From an uncultured Aquitalea sp. (lineage in GTDB: Bacteria; Pseudomonadota; Gammaproteobacteria; Burkholderiales; Chromobacteriaceae), in the NCBI RefSeq assembly GCF_945957525.1, contig NZ_CAMFLA010000009.1, positions 1 through 64,000 on the forward strand: DNA of 64,000 nucleotides, written 5' to 3'. Numbering within the stretch: the stretch's first letter is position 1; each line of letters begins with the position of its first letter. A program made the position numbers and the translations under genes. Shown here piece by piece: positions 36,898 through 47,300 of the stretch. The notes beneath the pieces were generated by a model, which did not search any database, had not been told where the DNA came from, and was given only the letters and a program-made list of their open reading frames with translations.

Positions 36898-39075
36898 TCA
36901 GCAAGATTTGAGCCGGATTTCCACCCACACTTCGGCGCCTGCCTGTTCCGGAATGTGGCGCGTCACTTCACCGCCGTGGCGGCGTACGACATTGTCCACA
37001 AAGCCGTTTCCCAAACCATAGCCGGTGTGGCGGGCATTGTTGCCGCCGTCCGCGGCTTTGCGGTTGCCTATCCTCACCACGGCCCAGCCTTCGTCGGCCC
37101 GGATCGAGATACTGACCCGCCCAGGAGTTTCGCCGTGGTTGACGGCGTTGAACAGCAGATTGATGAACACGCGCAGCATCAGGCGGTTGTCCACCTCCAC
37201 AAACAGCATCGCTTCGTCTTCCACTTCATCCATGCTCATGCCCAGCCGGTCAGCCAGGGGGCGCACCTTGGCGGCGGCTTCGGCCAACAGTTCGGACAGC
37301 AAGATTTCATGGGTCTGATAACGCTCGCGCTCGGCCTTGATGCTGAGGATGAAGTCGTCCATATAGGCCAGCAGCAAGTCGGTGTTGTCGGTTACCCGGG
37401 CATAGTCTTCGGCAGGCAGCTGACCTTGTTCGTGGGCGTGGCGGCAAAGGGTGATCAGGGTAATCACCGGCGTGCGCATATCGTGCGACAGCAACTGCAT
37501 GGCGCGCTCGCGTTGCTCCTGAGCGCGAATGGTGTCGGTAATGTCGGCCATGGACATGATCAGCCAGGCGCGCTGCTCGTCTTCGCTGACCTGATGCACT
37601 TGCAGCTGGTAGTGGCAGGGCAGGCCGTTGTGCTCCAGATTGAGCCGGCGTTGCAGGCTTTCCGGCCGCAGCCGGCCTAGGTGGTCGCATTCGCCGCCAA
37701 GTTGCAGGATCAGCTGGCGCAAGCCGGACTCACGGCCCTCCGGCAGCCGGCTCATGATGTCGCGGGCGCGGGCGTTGCTCAGCCACAGCTCCTGGGCGGG
37801 GCTGAAGATGAACACCGCATCCGGCAGACGGTTGATGATGTGCTGCAGGAATTCGGTCTGGCCGGACAGGCGATTGATGCCGGCCACCAATTCGTCGCCG
37901 CTGTCCCACACCGGGTGCGGCGTGCCGCTGGCCGGCAGGGCGGCGGCGGGCAAAAACTGCTGCGCCTGGCTCAGATCGTTTTGCAGGCGCGTCACCAATT
38001 GCCGCATGCGCAGCCATGACCAGGCCGGCCGCGTGAGCAGCAGGGTGATGATCAGACCGGCTGGGTTGATCCAGATGCGTCCCCACCAGAGCGACATCCC
38101 GCACAGCGCCAGCGCCGCCAGCAACACGCCCAATGTGGCCGCCAACTCAGCGCGATCGGCCGACAGCAGCAGCAGGCCCAATAGAAATGCCAGCAGCAGG
38201 GGCAGGCTTGCGGCAAAGGCGAGCCATGGCCCGGCCAGGCTGATATTGCGTTGCTGCAGCAGGCTGTTGAGGATGTTGGCGTGCAAGAGGATGCCGGGCA
38301 TGAAGCGGGTGCCGCCGTCCTCGCCGCTGACAGGATAGAGATCGCCCAAGCTGGCCGCCGTGGCGCCCACCAGCACGTATTTGCCGTCCAGTTGGCGCGC
38401 TGAATAGGGATTGTCCAGCAGGTCGGCCAGACCAATCATCGGAAAGGCGGCGCCGTCTGCGATGCGGGCGAAGCGCGCTGGGAGGCGGGCGTCCACGCCA
38501 AGGGGGATGCCCGCCATGGCATAGGCAAACTGTGGATAACCGCCGCGTAGAGGGTTGACCTGACGCACCCGGCCATCGTTGTCGGGCAGGATGTCGATGT
38601 GGGCGAGGCGGGTTTGCGGGCCGCCCACGGTGGGCGGCATGATCCTGATCTCGCCTTGCGGCGCGGGGCGCAGTTCTACCGGCAGCACTACCGGTAGTCC
38701 CTGCATGGCCCGGGTCAGCTCGGCGTCGTCTGGGCGCGGCTCGAGAAACAGCAGGTCAAAGCCAATGGCGCGCGGCTTTGCGCCGCTGGCCCGCAACTGC
38801 TCAAGCAGCGCTGCGTAACGTTGGCGCGACAGCGGCCAGCCGCCAAGTTTGTCGAGGCTGTCGTTGTCGAGGCTCACCACCACAATGTCGGAGGAGGGGG
38901 GCGGCATGTCGCGGCCTTGCGCCAGATCGAACAAGGCATCGCCCATCAGCGTGGATAGGCTGCCAAACTGCAGCGCCAGCAGCAATAAGGTGGATGCCGC
39001 GCTCAGCAGCGCCCACTCCATCAGCCGCCTGTTGCCCAGACGGCGTCGGTCGTCGCGCAGATGGGGGGTGATCAA
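36898..39075 (-). CDS. CHASE2-domain sensor histidine kinase
   Basis: Inner-membrane kinase of 725 residues. TM1 (about 19-40) is followed by an extracytoplasmic CHASE2 domain (about 45-280; DIVVVSLDNDSLDKLGGWPLS and YVLVGATAASLGD are CHASE2-like), then three closely spaced TM helices (about 280-350), a PAS-like region, and a HisKA/HATPase core. The phospho-acceptor is His at about 530 (LLSHDMRTPV), N-box NLLFNAVNHG, G2 loop GYGLGNGF. The G1 box lacks the usual DxGxG (IGNRKAADGGNN), so catalysis may be atypical. The start is a TTG directly after the FecR stop; an ATG at 39021 is an alternative. Third gene of the RR-FecR-kinase operon. Confidence 0.9.
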   Translation of the reverse strand: MITPHLRDDRRRLGNRRLMEWALLSAASTLLLLALQFGSLSTLMGDALFDLAQGRDMPPPSSDIVVVSLDNDSLDKLGGWPLSRQRYAALLEQLRASGAKPRAIGFDLLFLEPRPDDAELTRAMQGLPVVLPVELRPAPQGEIRIMPPTVGGPQTRLAHIDILPDNDGRVRQVNPLRGGYPQFAYAMAGIPLGVDARLPARFARIADGAAFPMIGLADLLDNPYSARQLDGKYVLVGATAASLGDLYPVSGEDGGTRFMPGILLHANILNSLLQQRNISLAGPWLAFAASLPLLLAFLLGLLLLSADRAELAATLGVLLAALALCGMSLWWGRIWINPAGLIITLLLTRPAWSWLRMRQLVTRLQNDLSQAQQFLPAAALPASGTPHPVWDSGDELVAGINRLSGQTEFLQHIINRLPDAVFIFSPAQELWLSNARARDIMSRLPEGRESGLRQLILQLGGECDHLGRLRPESLQRRLNLEHNGLPCHYQLQVHQVSEDEQRAWLIMSMADITDTIRAQEQRERAMQLLSHDMRTPVITLITLCRHAHEQGQLPAEDYARVTDNTDLLLAYMDDFILSIKAERERYQTHEILLSELLAEAAAKVRPLADRLGMSMDEVEDEAMLFVEVDNRLMLRVFINLLFNAVNHGETPGRVSISIRADEGWAVVRIGNRKAADGGNNARHTGYGLGNGFVDNVVRRHGGEVTRHIPEQAGAEVWVEIRLKSC

Positions 39076-40335
39076 TCAGTTCACCGCGAAGAGGTTGAAC
39101 GTGCCGCCAATGCTGACGGTGCGTTCCGGCTGGATCTGCAGTTCCGCCTGCCATTCATAGCGCCCGGCGGGCAGGCCGCTCACCACGAAGGATGCGCCCT
39201 TGTCAAAACTGGCCTTGTCCACGATGACGCTGGCGGCCTGCTCGCCGGTATGGGACAGCAAGCGGAAGCGGCGCATCTGCACGGGCGCACCGTTGACGTA
39301 GAGATCGCACCCGGCGGCGCTTCGGCAAACCCCGGCCACGGCGGAGCGTCCTTCCAGACCGCTGGCGGTGAGGCTGCTGCTTTCCAGAAAGACGGCCGTG
39401 CGGGACAGGGATTCTTTGGCCAGCGCCGGCGGTGTTTTCGCCTGCGCCTCCTCGAAGTCGGAAAAGAACAGGTCGATGCTGCGCCGGTAATGGTATGCGC
39501 CAGCCTGATCCACCGCGACGGCAACCGCGCCTTCGTCCTGGGCAGCCGCATGCCACCCCGCGGGCGGCGGCGGCAGGTGTTCCACCGGGCCGGGCCGTCC
39601 CTTGGCGTCGAAGCTCTGGCCAGTATCGGCCGCCAGCAATGCCGGCGTTGTGCCTGGTGTCTTGAGCGAAGAAGCCGCCACCAAACCCTGATCCACCTCA
39701 ATCGCGCTGCGTCCCTGCTCGGCATCGTAACCCACGCGCAAGATAGTGCCGCGCACGCCGGCCATGGCCGTCGGCGTGCTCATGCGAAAGTTGGCGCGAC
39801 CGTCCTCCCGGTGCGCTACTTCGGCTTCGGCTTTGCCGTTCACCACTTTCAACCGGACTTCGGGCTTTTCCTCCAGCGCATTGCGGCGCAAGCGCTCCAG
39901 CCGCACTGTGGCGGCGGACAGCAAGCGTACTTGCGAACCGTCGTCCAGCAGCAGGCTGGCGCGACAGTTCTTGTCGATGCTCAGCTCGTCGCCCTCGTTG
40001 ATCACGCTGCCAACCCGATAGCGCAGGGGCGCGCCGTTGCGGGAGCCGCTGATGCTGCAATTGCTTTCCGTAACCACCGCTTTAACAGGCTGGAAGGCCA
40101 GCAGCTCTCGCGGAATCAGCAGCGCGGCGCCGGGTTGCAACAGCGCTTTGCCGTTCAGTTTATTGGCGGATTGCAAGGCCTGTACGCCGTTCTTGCCGGA
40201 CAAATAGCGTTGAGCGATGCGTTCCAGGTTGTCGCCGGGCTGAATGATGTAGGTAGCCAGGTCGACGGTATCGGCGCTGGCCTGGCCAGCCAGCGCGAGC
40301 AAAAAGGCGATGAGGGTTGCGTGCTTCAGAGTCAT
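39076..40335 (-). CDS. Secreted LysM and FecR-domain protein
   Basis: 419 residues with a signal peptide (MTLKHATLIAFLLALAGQASA). A LysM domain (about 26-75; YIIQPGDNLERIAQRYL, ALLIP) should bind peptidoglycan; a FecR domain follows (about 100-215; VGSVINEGDELSID, RASLLLDDGSQVRLLSAATV, PTAMAGVRGT). The C-terminal half is of unknown fold with a Cys pair (VCRSAAGC). LysM-FecR proteins next to CHASE2 proteins are a recurrent pair in bacteria and are thought to form an envelope sensing unit. Its ATG overlaps the response-regulator stop (ATGA) and its TGA abuts the kinase start, so all three are coupled. Confidence 0.9.
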   Translation of the reverse strand: MTLKHATLIAFLLALAGQASADTVDLATYIIQPGDNLERIAQRYLSGKNGVQALQSANKLNGKALLQPGAALLIPRELLAFQPVKAVVTESNCSISGSRNGAPLRYRVGSVINEGDELSIDKNCRASLLLDDGSQVRLLSAATVRLERLRRNALEEKPEVRLKVVNGKAEAEVAHREDGRANFRMSTPTAMAGVRGTILRVGYDAEQGRSAIEVDQGLVAASSLKTPGTTPALLAADTGQSFDAKGRPGPVEHLPPPPAGWHAAAQDEGAVAVAVDQAGAYHYRRSIDLFFSDFEEAQAKTPPALAKESLSRTAVFLESSSLTASGLEGRSAVAGVCRSAAGCDLYVNGAPVQMRRFRLLSHTGEQAASVIVDKASFDKGASFVVSGLPAGRYEWQAELQIQPERTVSIGGTFNLFAVN

Positions 40336-41057
40336 GGGAGCTGTTCGTTTTGGGTGGTGTCAGCAGTCTCGACATGGGTCAGTCGGTAGCCGAAGCCGTG
40401 GATGGACTGCAGTTGATAAGGGCGATCGGCCAGGCCGATCCGGAGTTTTTTCCTGATCCAGGCAACATGCACATCCACGGTGCGGGTCAGTATGTCGCTG
40501 GATTTACCCCATACCTTTTCCATCAGGTAATCGCGGGATAATGGCAGTTCTCTATTGCGGAAAAGAAATAGCGCCAATTCAAATTCTTTTTCCGTCAGCT
40601 TTATAATCGATTCTCTTATCGAGGCTTCCCTGGCCCGGGTGTTGAATTTGTAAAATTCGTAATTTTCTTCAATAACATCTTCTTTTTTCTTTTTCTGAGA
40701 TCTCCTGAGCAGCGCCTGCATTCGCGCCAGCAGTTCGTTGATCCGCACCGGTTTGACGCAGTAGTCGTCCGCTCCGGCCGACAAAGCGGCAACGGCGGAC
40801 TCCTCGTCGCTCATGCTGGTGATGAAAACGATGGGCGCGGTTTCATGGAACTCCCCCCTCAGCGCCAGCAGTATTTCAAAGCCGCTTTTTCCCGGCACCT
40901 GCCAGTCCAGCAAGTAAATATCGCAATCTTCACAAGGCATTGCCTCTAGCAGATGGTCTCCATGCGCAAAGTGCCGCACGGTGTGGCCGTGGCTCTCCAG
41001 CGATGCTTTCAGCTCGGCGGCAAGGTATTCGTTGTCTTCAAGGAGAATGATTTTCAT
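40332..41057 (-). CDS. OmpR/PhoB-family response regulator of the exoprotein locus
   Basis: 241 residues. The receiver domain has the acidic pair at 7-8 (LLEDNE), phospho-acceptor Asp51 (YLLDWQVPG), Thr/Ser switch (FITSMSD) and Lys (YCVKPVR). A charged linker rich in Lys and Glu leads to an OmpR-type winged helix (LTEKEFELALFLFRNRELPLSRDYLMEKVWG, then TRTVDVHVAWIRKKL and IHGFGYRL). First gene of the operon with the FecR protein and CHASE2 kinase. The linker part of the gene is notably AT-rich. Inference: it binds the 10-bp-spaced TTTAACA repeats found upstream of the exoprotein and the two small genes. Confidence 0.93.
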   Translation of the reverse strand: MKIILLEDNEYLAAELKASLESHGHTVRHFAHGDHLLEAMPCEDCDIYLLDWQVPGKSGFEILLALRGEFHETAPIVFITSMSDEESAVAALSAGADDYCVKPVRINELLARMQALLRRSQKKKKEDVIEENYEFYKFNTRAREASIRESIIKLTEKEFELALFLFRNRELPLSRDYLMEKVWGKSSDILTRTVDVHVAWIRKKLRIGLADRPYQLQSIHGFGYRLTHVETADTTQNEQLP

Positions 41058-41067
41058 TTCTCATCTC

Positions 41068-41084
41068 AATGGTTTGTAACCATT
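41068..41084. promoter_or_regulatory. Perfect palindrome just before the response-regulator start
   Basis: AATGGTT-TGT-AACCATT, seven-base arms with a three-base centre, ending 10 bases upstream of the regulator start codon at 41057. It could be an operator or a 5' UTR hairpin covering the translation start. Confidence 0.5.
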
Positions 41085-41221
41085 TTCAATGTAGATAATT
41101 AATTCGCCATTTCAAATAAAAGCAGTGGCAATGTTGCTTTGCTTTTAAATGAAACTTTGCCATAAATAAAGTGGGTTAACTCTAATTTCGCCGGTGTCGG
41201 CTGTCTATTGCCGTTGCGGCA

Positions 41222-41265
41222 TTTAACAAGATTTAACAGCAGAATATTAAACAAGATTATTAAAC
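41222..41265 (+). promoter_or_regulatory. Direct-repeat activator site and promoter of the exoprotein gene (motif b)
   Basis: TTTAACA at 41222-41228 and again at 41232-41238, spacing exactly 10 bp, are followed by ATTAAACA (41246) and TATTAAAC (41258). A -10 candidate TATTAA lies at 41258, 26 bases after the second repeat start. It is 70 bases before the exoprotein start in the divergent region shared with the response-regulator operon. Confidence 0.6.
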
Positions 41266-41307
41266 TGCCAGCGTTAAGACTGGTTATGAGCGGATAGCGG
41301 AGCAGGT

Positions 41308-44300
41308 ATGAATAAAAATCTTTTTAAAGTGATTTTCTCTAAATCGCGCGGTGATTTTATAGTAGTTTCTGAATATTCAGAGGTGGCTGGGTCCGGAAGC
41401 AGCGTTAGCCGTGAATCCGCGGCGCGCTTTTCCAGCGCGATCAGCCTCTTTGTCGGCGTGGTCAGCCTCAGTGCGCTGTCGGTGTCCATGGCCTGGGCGG
41501 CGCCCGCCGCCAATGCACTGCCTACCGGCGGCACGGTCACTTATGGACAGGCCACTATCAGCCAGTCCGGTTCGACCATGACCATCAACCAGACCAGCGG
41601 CAAGGCCATCACCAACTGGCAGACCTTCGATATCGGCTCCTCGGCCCGCGTGCAGGTCGTGCAGCCGGACAAAAGCTCGGTGCTGCTCAACCGCGTGGTG
41701 GGCAACAACCCCAGCCAGATCTTCGGCAAACTGGACGCCAATGGGCACGTGATCCTGATCAACCCCAACGGCGTGTTGTTTGGTAAGGACGGCAGCGTCA
41801 ACACCGGCGGTTTCACTGCTTCTACTTATAGCCTCAGCGATGCGGACTTCATCGCCGGCAATTATCGTTATTACCGCAACGGCTCCACCGCCTCGGTGGT
41901 GAATCAGGGCAGTATCAGCGTCGCCGACGGCGGCTATGTGGCGTTGATCGGCGCCAGCGTCAGCAACAGTGGTCAGATCATCGCGCCGCACGGCACCGTG
42001 GGCATGGCGGCGGGCGAGGTAGTGAGTGTACCGATGTCTGCCAGCGGCAAGATCACTTTCGAGATGACGCCGGCCAGCATCAATACCAGCGTCGGCAACA
42101 CTGCCGGCGGCCTCATTCAGGCAGAGGATGGTCAGGTGTACATGCGCGCCGCCTCGCTTAATGGCGCACTGGCCAGCGTGATGCAGGCCGGCGCCATTGA
42201 TGTCAGCGGCAAGAGCGGTGGACAGGTGCAATTGCTGGCGGACCAAGGCCAGATCCAGGTTAGCGGCACCATCACTGCCGACGGCAGCGCCGGCAGCCTG
42301 GCGTCCATCATCATTGGTCGCGACCCCTACACCGGCATTCTGGCGGCCAGCACCGATGTCAGCGGCGCCAGCCTGAGCGCCAAAAGCGGCTTTGTGGAAA
42401 CCTCGGCAGACTGGCTGAAGACCGACGGCGTCAGCGTCAAGTCGGCGCAATGGTTGCTGGACCCGGCCGATGTCACCATCAGCAGCGGCGCGGACAGCGG
42501 CTACACCAATACTGGCGGCAGCATGACGCCCAATAGCGGCGTGGGCAGCTCGGTGGTGAACGTCAACACCATCGATACCGCGCTGAACAACGGCACCAGC
42601 GTCACCATCACCACCACCAACAGCGGTACGGCCGGCAGCAGCAACGGCAATATCTACGTCAATGCCGCCATCCAGAAAACCGCCGGCACGGACGCCACGC
42701 TGACCCTGAACGCCGACAACACCCTCAGCATCAATTCCGCCATTACTTCCACCAGCGGCAAGCTCAATGTGGTGGGCACGGGCAATGGCGCGGTGGCCGG
42801 CAGCAACGGGGTGACCGTCAGCGGCACTACTATCAGCACCAATGGCGGCGATATCACGCTGACCGGGTCTTCGGCCAACGGCTACGGCGTGTATGTGGCG
42901 CAGGGCAGTGCTGTCAGCGGCGGCAACGTCACCCTGAACGGCAGCGCCAGTGGTACTGGCGTTGGGGTGCTGCTGGACCGCAATGTCAGTATTACGGCAG
43001 CTTCCGCACTGGCGCTGAACGGTACCAATAGCGGTACCGGCAATGCCGTATTGCTAGGCAGCAATCCCAGCTCGACTGCCATTCAACTCACCTCGGGCAC
43101 AACCACCAGCATTTCCGGCACCGCCACCAATGCCGGCAGCACGGCGGATGTGCTGTCGCTGGCCGACTTCACTGTGAACGCTGGCGGCAATGTGAATATT
43201 GCCGCCACTACCGCCAACAACGCCGCTACCGGCGTGCGCATCTTCAAGAGCCTGTCCACGGGCAACAACATTGTCTCCACCGGCGGCGATGTGAAGGTCA
43301 CCACCAATCAGGGTGGGATAGTCATCAACGGCGCATCCGGCAGCAATGGCATTACCGGCAACAACGTGTATATCGACAATACCGGCGGCACCATTGGCGC
43401 GGGTTCCATCACGGCCGGCGCCGGCACCAATAGCGCCACCAGCGCGGCGGGCGTGCTGGTGAATGTGGGCGTGAAGGCCAATACCGGCAACATCGCCATT
43501 ACCGGCAACGGCGGCGGCGGTGGTGTGAATGTGGGCGCGGTACTGACTGCCAATACCAGCAGCAGCCAGCAGGTGATCGTCAACGGCAAGACCAGCACTG
43601 ATGGCGTGACCAACTACGGTGTGCAGTTTGGCGGCAGCGCCGGCATCACGGCGGGCAGCTACACCATCAACGGTACTTCCACCGCCACCGGCAATCAGAA
43701 TGGTTCGGCCGGCGTCTATCTGTCCGGCACCTTTGCTGCGCAGCAAAACAGCAGTGTCAACGGCACCAGCAGCAATGCCGCCGGCCAGAGCGCCGGCGTG
43801 GTCATGGGCGCCAATACCAGCGGCAACAGTACTTTGAATCTCAGCCAGACTGGCGGCACGCTGAGCATCACCGGCAGCAACAGCTTCAGTGGCTCGCGTA
43901 CCTTGTCCGGTACCTATACCGCGCTGGATATGTCCGGCGTCAGCAGCTACGGCACCACCAATGTGACGGGCGGCACGGTGACGGTTAACGGTACTGGCAG
44001 CAGCGGCAGCGTCAGCGGCACTACGGTGGCCAACCGTTCTGTCGATGGTGCCGGTGTTGTGCTGGGGGTCGATCAGGGTTACGTCCGCTCGTCCGGTTTC
44101 CTGAATGCCGGCACGGTGAATGTCAGCAATAGCGGTACCGCGCTGAACATCACCGGCAGCACCAGCGGCGCAGTGCAGGTCCTGACCAGTAATGCCTATA
44201 CCTGGACCAATCCGGTAACCAGCGCCACTTCCAGCGTGACCGACAAGGCGCTGGTGGCCAAGGCCGGTGTTTCCCTGATTGGCGGCGCCATCAACTATGG

Positions 44301-47300
44301 CGCCGGCACTTCGGCCAACATCAGCGGCACCAGCACCACCACCAATACAGTGGGCGGCAACGGCGCAGGCTTCAGCAATTACAACGACACGGCCACCGGC
44401 ACCGGTTCTCTGAACCTGACTAACGTGACCGGCGGGGTGATTAGCGGCACCTCCACCAACGGCCACGGCGTGTACTTTGTACAAACCGCCGGGCTGTCAG
44501 TCAGCGGCGGCTCCGCGACCATTACCGCCAACAGCACTAATAACGTCGGCATGTTTGGCGCAGGCATCACCGCCAGCAATGCGGCCACCCTGAATATCAA
44601 CGCCACCGGCAAGACCAATGGCTACAACAACGGTGGCGGCGCGGGCATTCTGTCCACGGGCAGTAACACGACGGTGAATATCACGGGTACGGCCAGCAAT
44701 GGTCACGGGGTATCCATTCAGGGTTATGTGCGCGGCGCTGCCGGCGGCATGGTCAATATCACCGGCACCAGCACAGCGGGCGGCGACGGCATTAATGTCA
44801 TGAACGGCAGCACCTGGTGCGGCACCTCGGATTGCGGGTATGGCGCCCTTGGCGGCACTACCGCCGGCAACATCACGCTTACCGGCAGCTCCAATAGCGG
44901 CAACGGCGTGACGCTGGGCGGCATTACGCAAAGCCAGAGCCGCGTGACCATCAGCGGGTCGACCACCGCCAGCGGCGGCTACGGGGTGAACCTGAGCTCT
45001 GTGGGCGTGAACATCGCCGCCGGTGGCAGTGCCAACAGCGGCAACGCCGTATCGGTAACGGGCAATAATACCGCCGCCGGCGCTACCGGCAGCGGGCATG
45101 GCGTCTATCTGGCGGCAGGGGTGACTGGCAATCGCGTCATCACCAACAACAGCAATGGCGGCGCGACAAGCATCAGCTCCACCAATAGCGGCATTACGGT
45201 GGCGTCGACTGCCAGCATTCTCAATGGTAGTACTGCCGGTGCTGTCAGCTTGAGCGCAGGAGACGGCACAGCCACATCCGCTGCCACCATCACGGCTCAG
45301 GCAGCCTCGTTGATTACCCAGAACAGCGCTGGCGGCGTGACTGTCAGCACTGATGGCAATGGCAATGTCACTGCGCCGGGCATCATCAACATGGGCAGCG
45401 GCGATATCGTTTTGTCCGCCGGCAAGTTGCACGCAGCTGGCGACGCCACTGGTGGTCAGGTGCTGACGGTGTCTGGTAATGCCGCAGCCAATCTGGGCGG
45501 CGGCAAATTGAAGGTGTACAGCGGCAGCAGCACGACAACGGGTCGCCTGTCATATCTGACCAGCCTGTTCAATACGCTCTATTACAACGGCAGCAGCAAT
45601 GCGCTCAACGCGCAGTTCAATACCGCGGCCGGGGGCACTATCAGCGGTTCCAGCAGTACGGCGCAAGTACTCTTCCGCGAAGCACCGGCAACTTACCCCT
45701 CCTTCTCCATTTCGCTGGCCAACCTCAGCAAGACCTATGGCGACGCTGATCCGGCCAGCCTGACCAGCGCCTTGCAAACCGCCTATACCGCAGGCGGCGG
45801 CGCGACGACCCTGACCAAAGCCGTAGGCAACAACACCTTCGGCCTGGCAGCCAGCGACGTCATCTCCAGCCTTACCGGCTCCCGTGTGGCTGGCGAAAAC
45901 GTGGGCACTTACGCCTATAACCTGAGCGTGGGCAGCGGCCTCAATACCACGCTGAGCGCCCAGCCCAATATGGTGATCGGCAAACGCAACATCACTATCA
46001 ATACGCTTGCTGCCAGCAACAAGGTGTACGACGGCACGACGGCGGCCACGATTACCGGTGCCACTTTCAACAATATGGCCAATGGCGAAACGCTGGGCCT
46101 GAGCGGCAGCGGCACTTTCGCTGACAAAAATGTAGCCAACGGCAAGACGGTGACAGTCAGTGACGTAACCACCCTGAGCCAAGCCAATGGCACTGGTTTG
46201 TGGTCCAACTACAACCTCACCAGCACCGGCAGCGCCACGACTACGGCCAACATCACGCCGAAGGATGCCACCGTCAACGGTACCGCCACCACGGTGACCT
46301 ACAACGGTGCCACGCAGAACCAGTCTGCTGCTACCAGCAGCGGTTTTATCAGCGGCGACAGCATCACCATCAGCGGTGCGGCCAGTGGTCGTAATGCCGG
46401 TACCTACACGTCCAGCCTGAGTGTTGGCGGCAGCGATGCCGGTAACTACAACGTGACGGTGAACAACGCCAACCTCACCATCAACAAGGCCAGCCTCACC
46501 CTACAGGCGGTAACCGACACCAAAACCTACGATGGCAGCACCAGCTCAACGGCAACGGTTGCAACCTCAGGTTTGCAGGGGAGCGACAGCATCAGTGGTC
46601 TGAGCCAGTCCTTTACCGACAAGAACGCGGGTACCAGCAAGACGCTGACGGTGAATGGCGGCTACACCATCAACGATGGCAACAGCGGCAACAACTACAA
46701 CGTCACCACCCAAACCGTGAGCACCGGCACCATCAACAAGGCAGCGTTGTCGGCCAATCTGCAGGGCTCGGTCAGCAAAGTGTATGACGGCACCACGGCC
46801 GCCAGCATTGCGCCGTCCAATGTCAACCTGTCCGGTTTTGCGGCGGGCGAGGGCGGTTCCGTGGTGGCGACATCCGGCGTTTACGCCAGCAAGAACGTGG
46901 TGGACAACCAGGGCAGCGGCGCGGTGACGGTCTCCTTGCAGCCATCTTCTTTTAGCGCCAACAGCAATACCTTGCTCAGCAACTACACCTTGCCCACCAC
47001 CGCCACCGGCAACGTTGGCACCATCACCCCGGCGGCGCTGACGGTGAAGGTAAACGATACCGCGATGTTTGTGACGCAAGATCCGAACCTCGCCGTGAAC
47101 CAGGGCTTCAGCTACACCGGTTTGAAGAACGGTGAAACCGCGGCCACGGCGCTGGTGGGCGGCGCTATCAGCAACGCTGCCCGCACCTACAGCGGCGCCA
47201 GCAACCCGGTAGTGGGCACGTATAACAATGTGTACGGCCTTGCCAGCACCCCGGTAGCCGTCAACGGCAACTACACCGTCACGGTGCAGAACGGCAAGCT

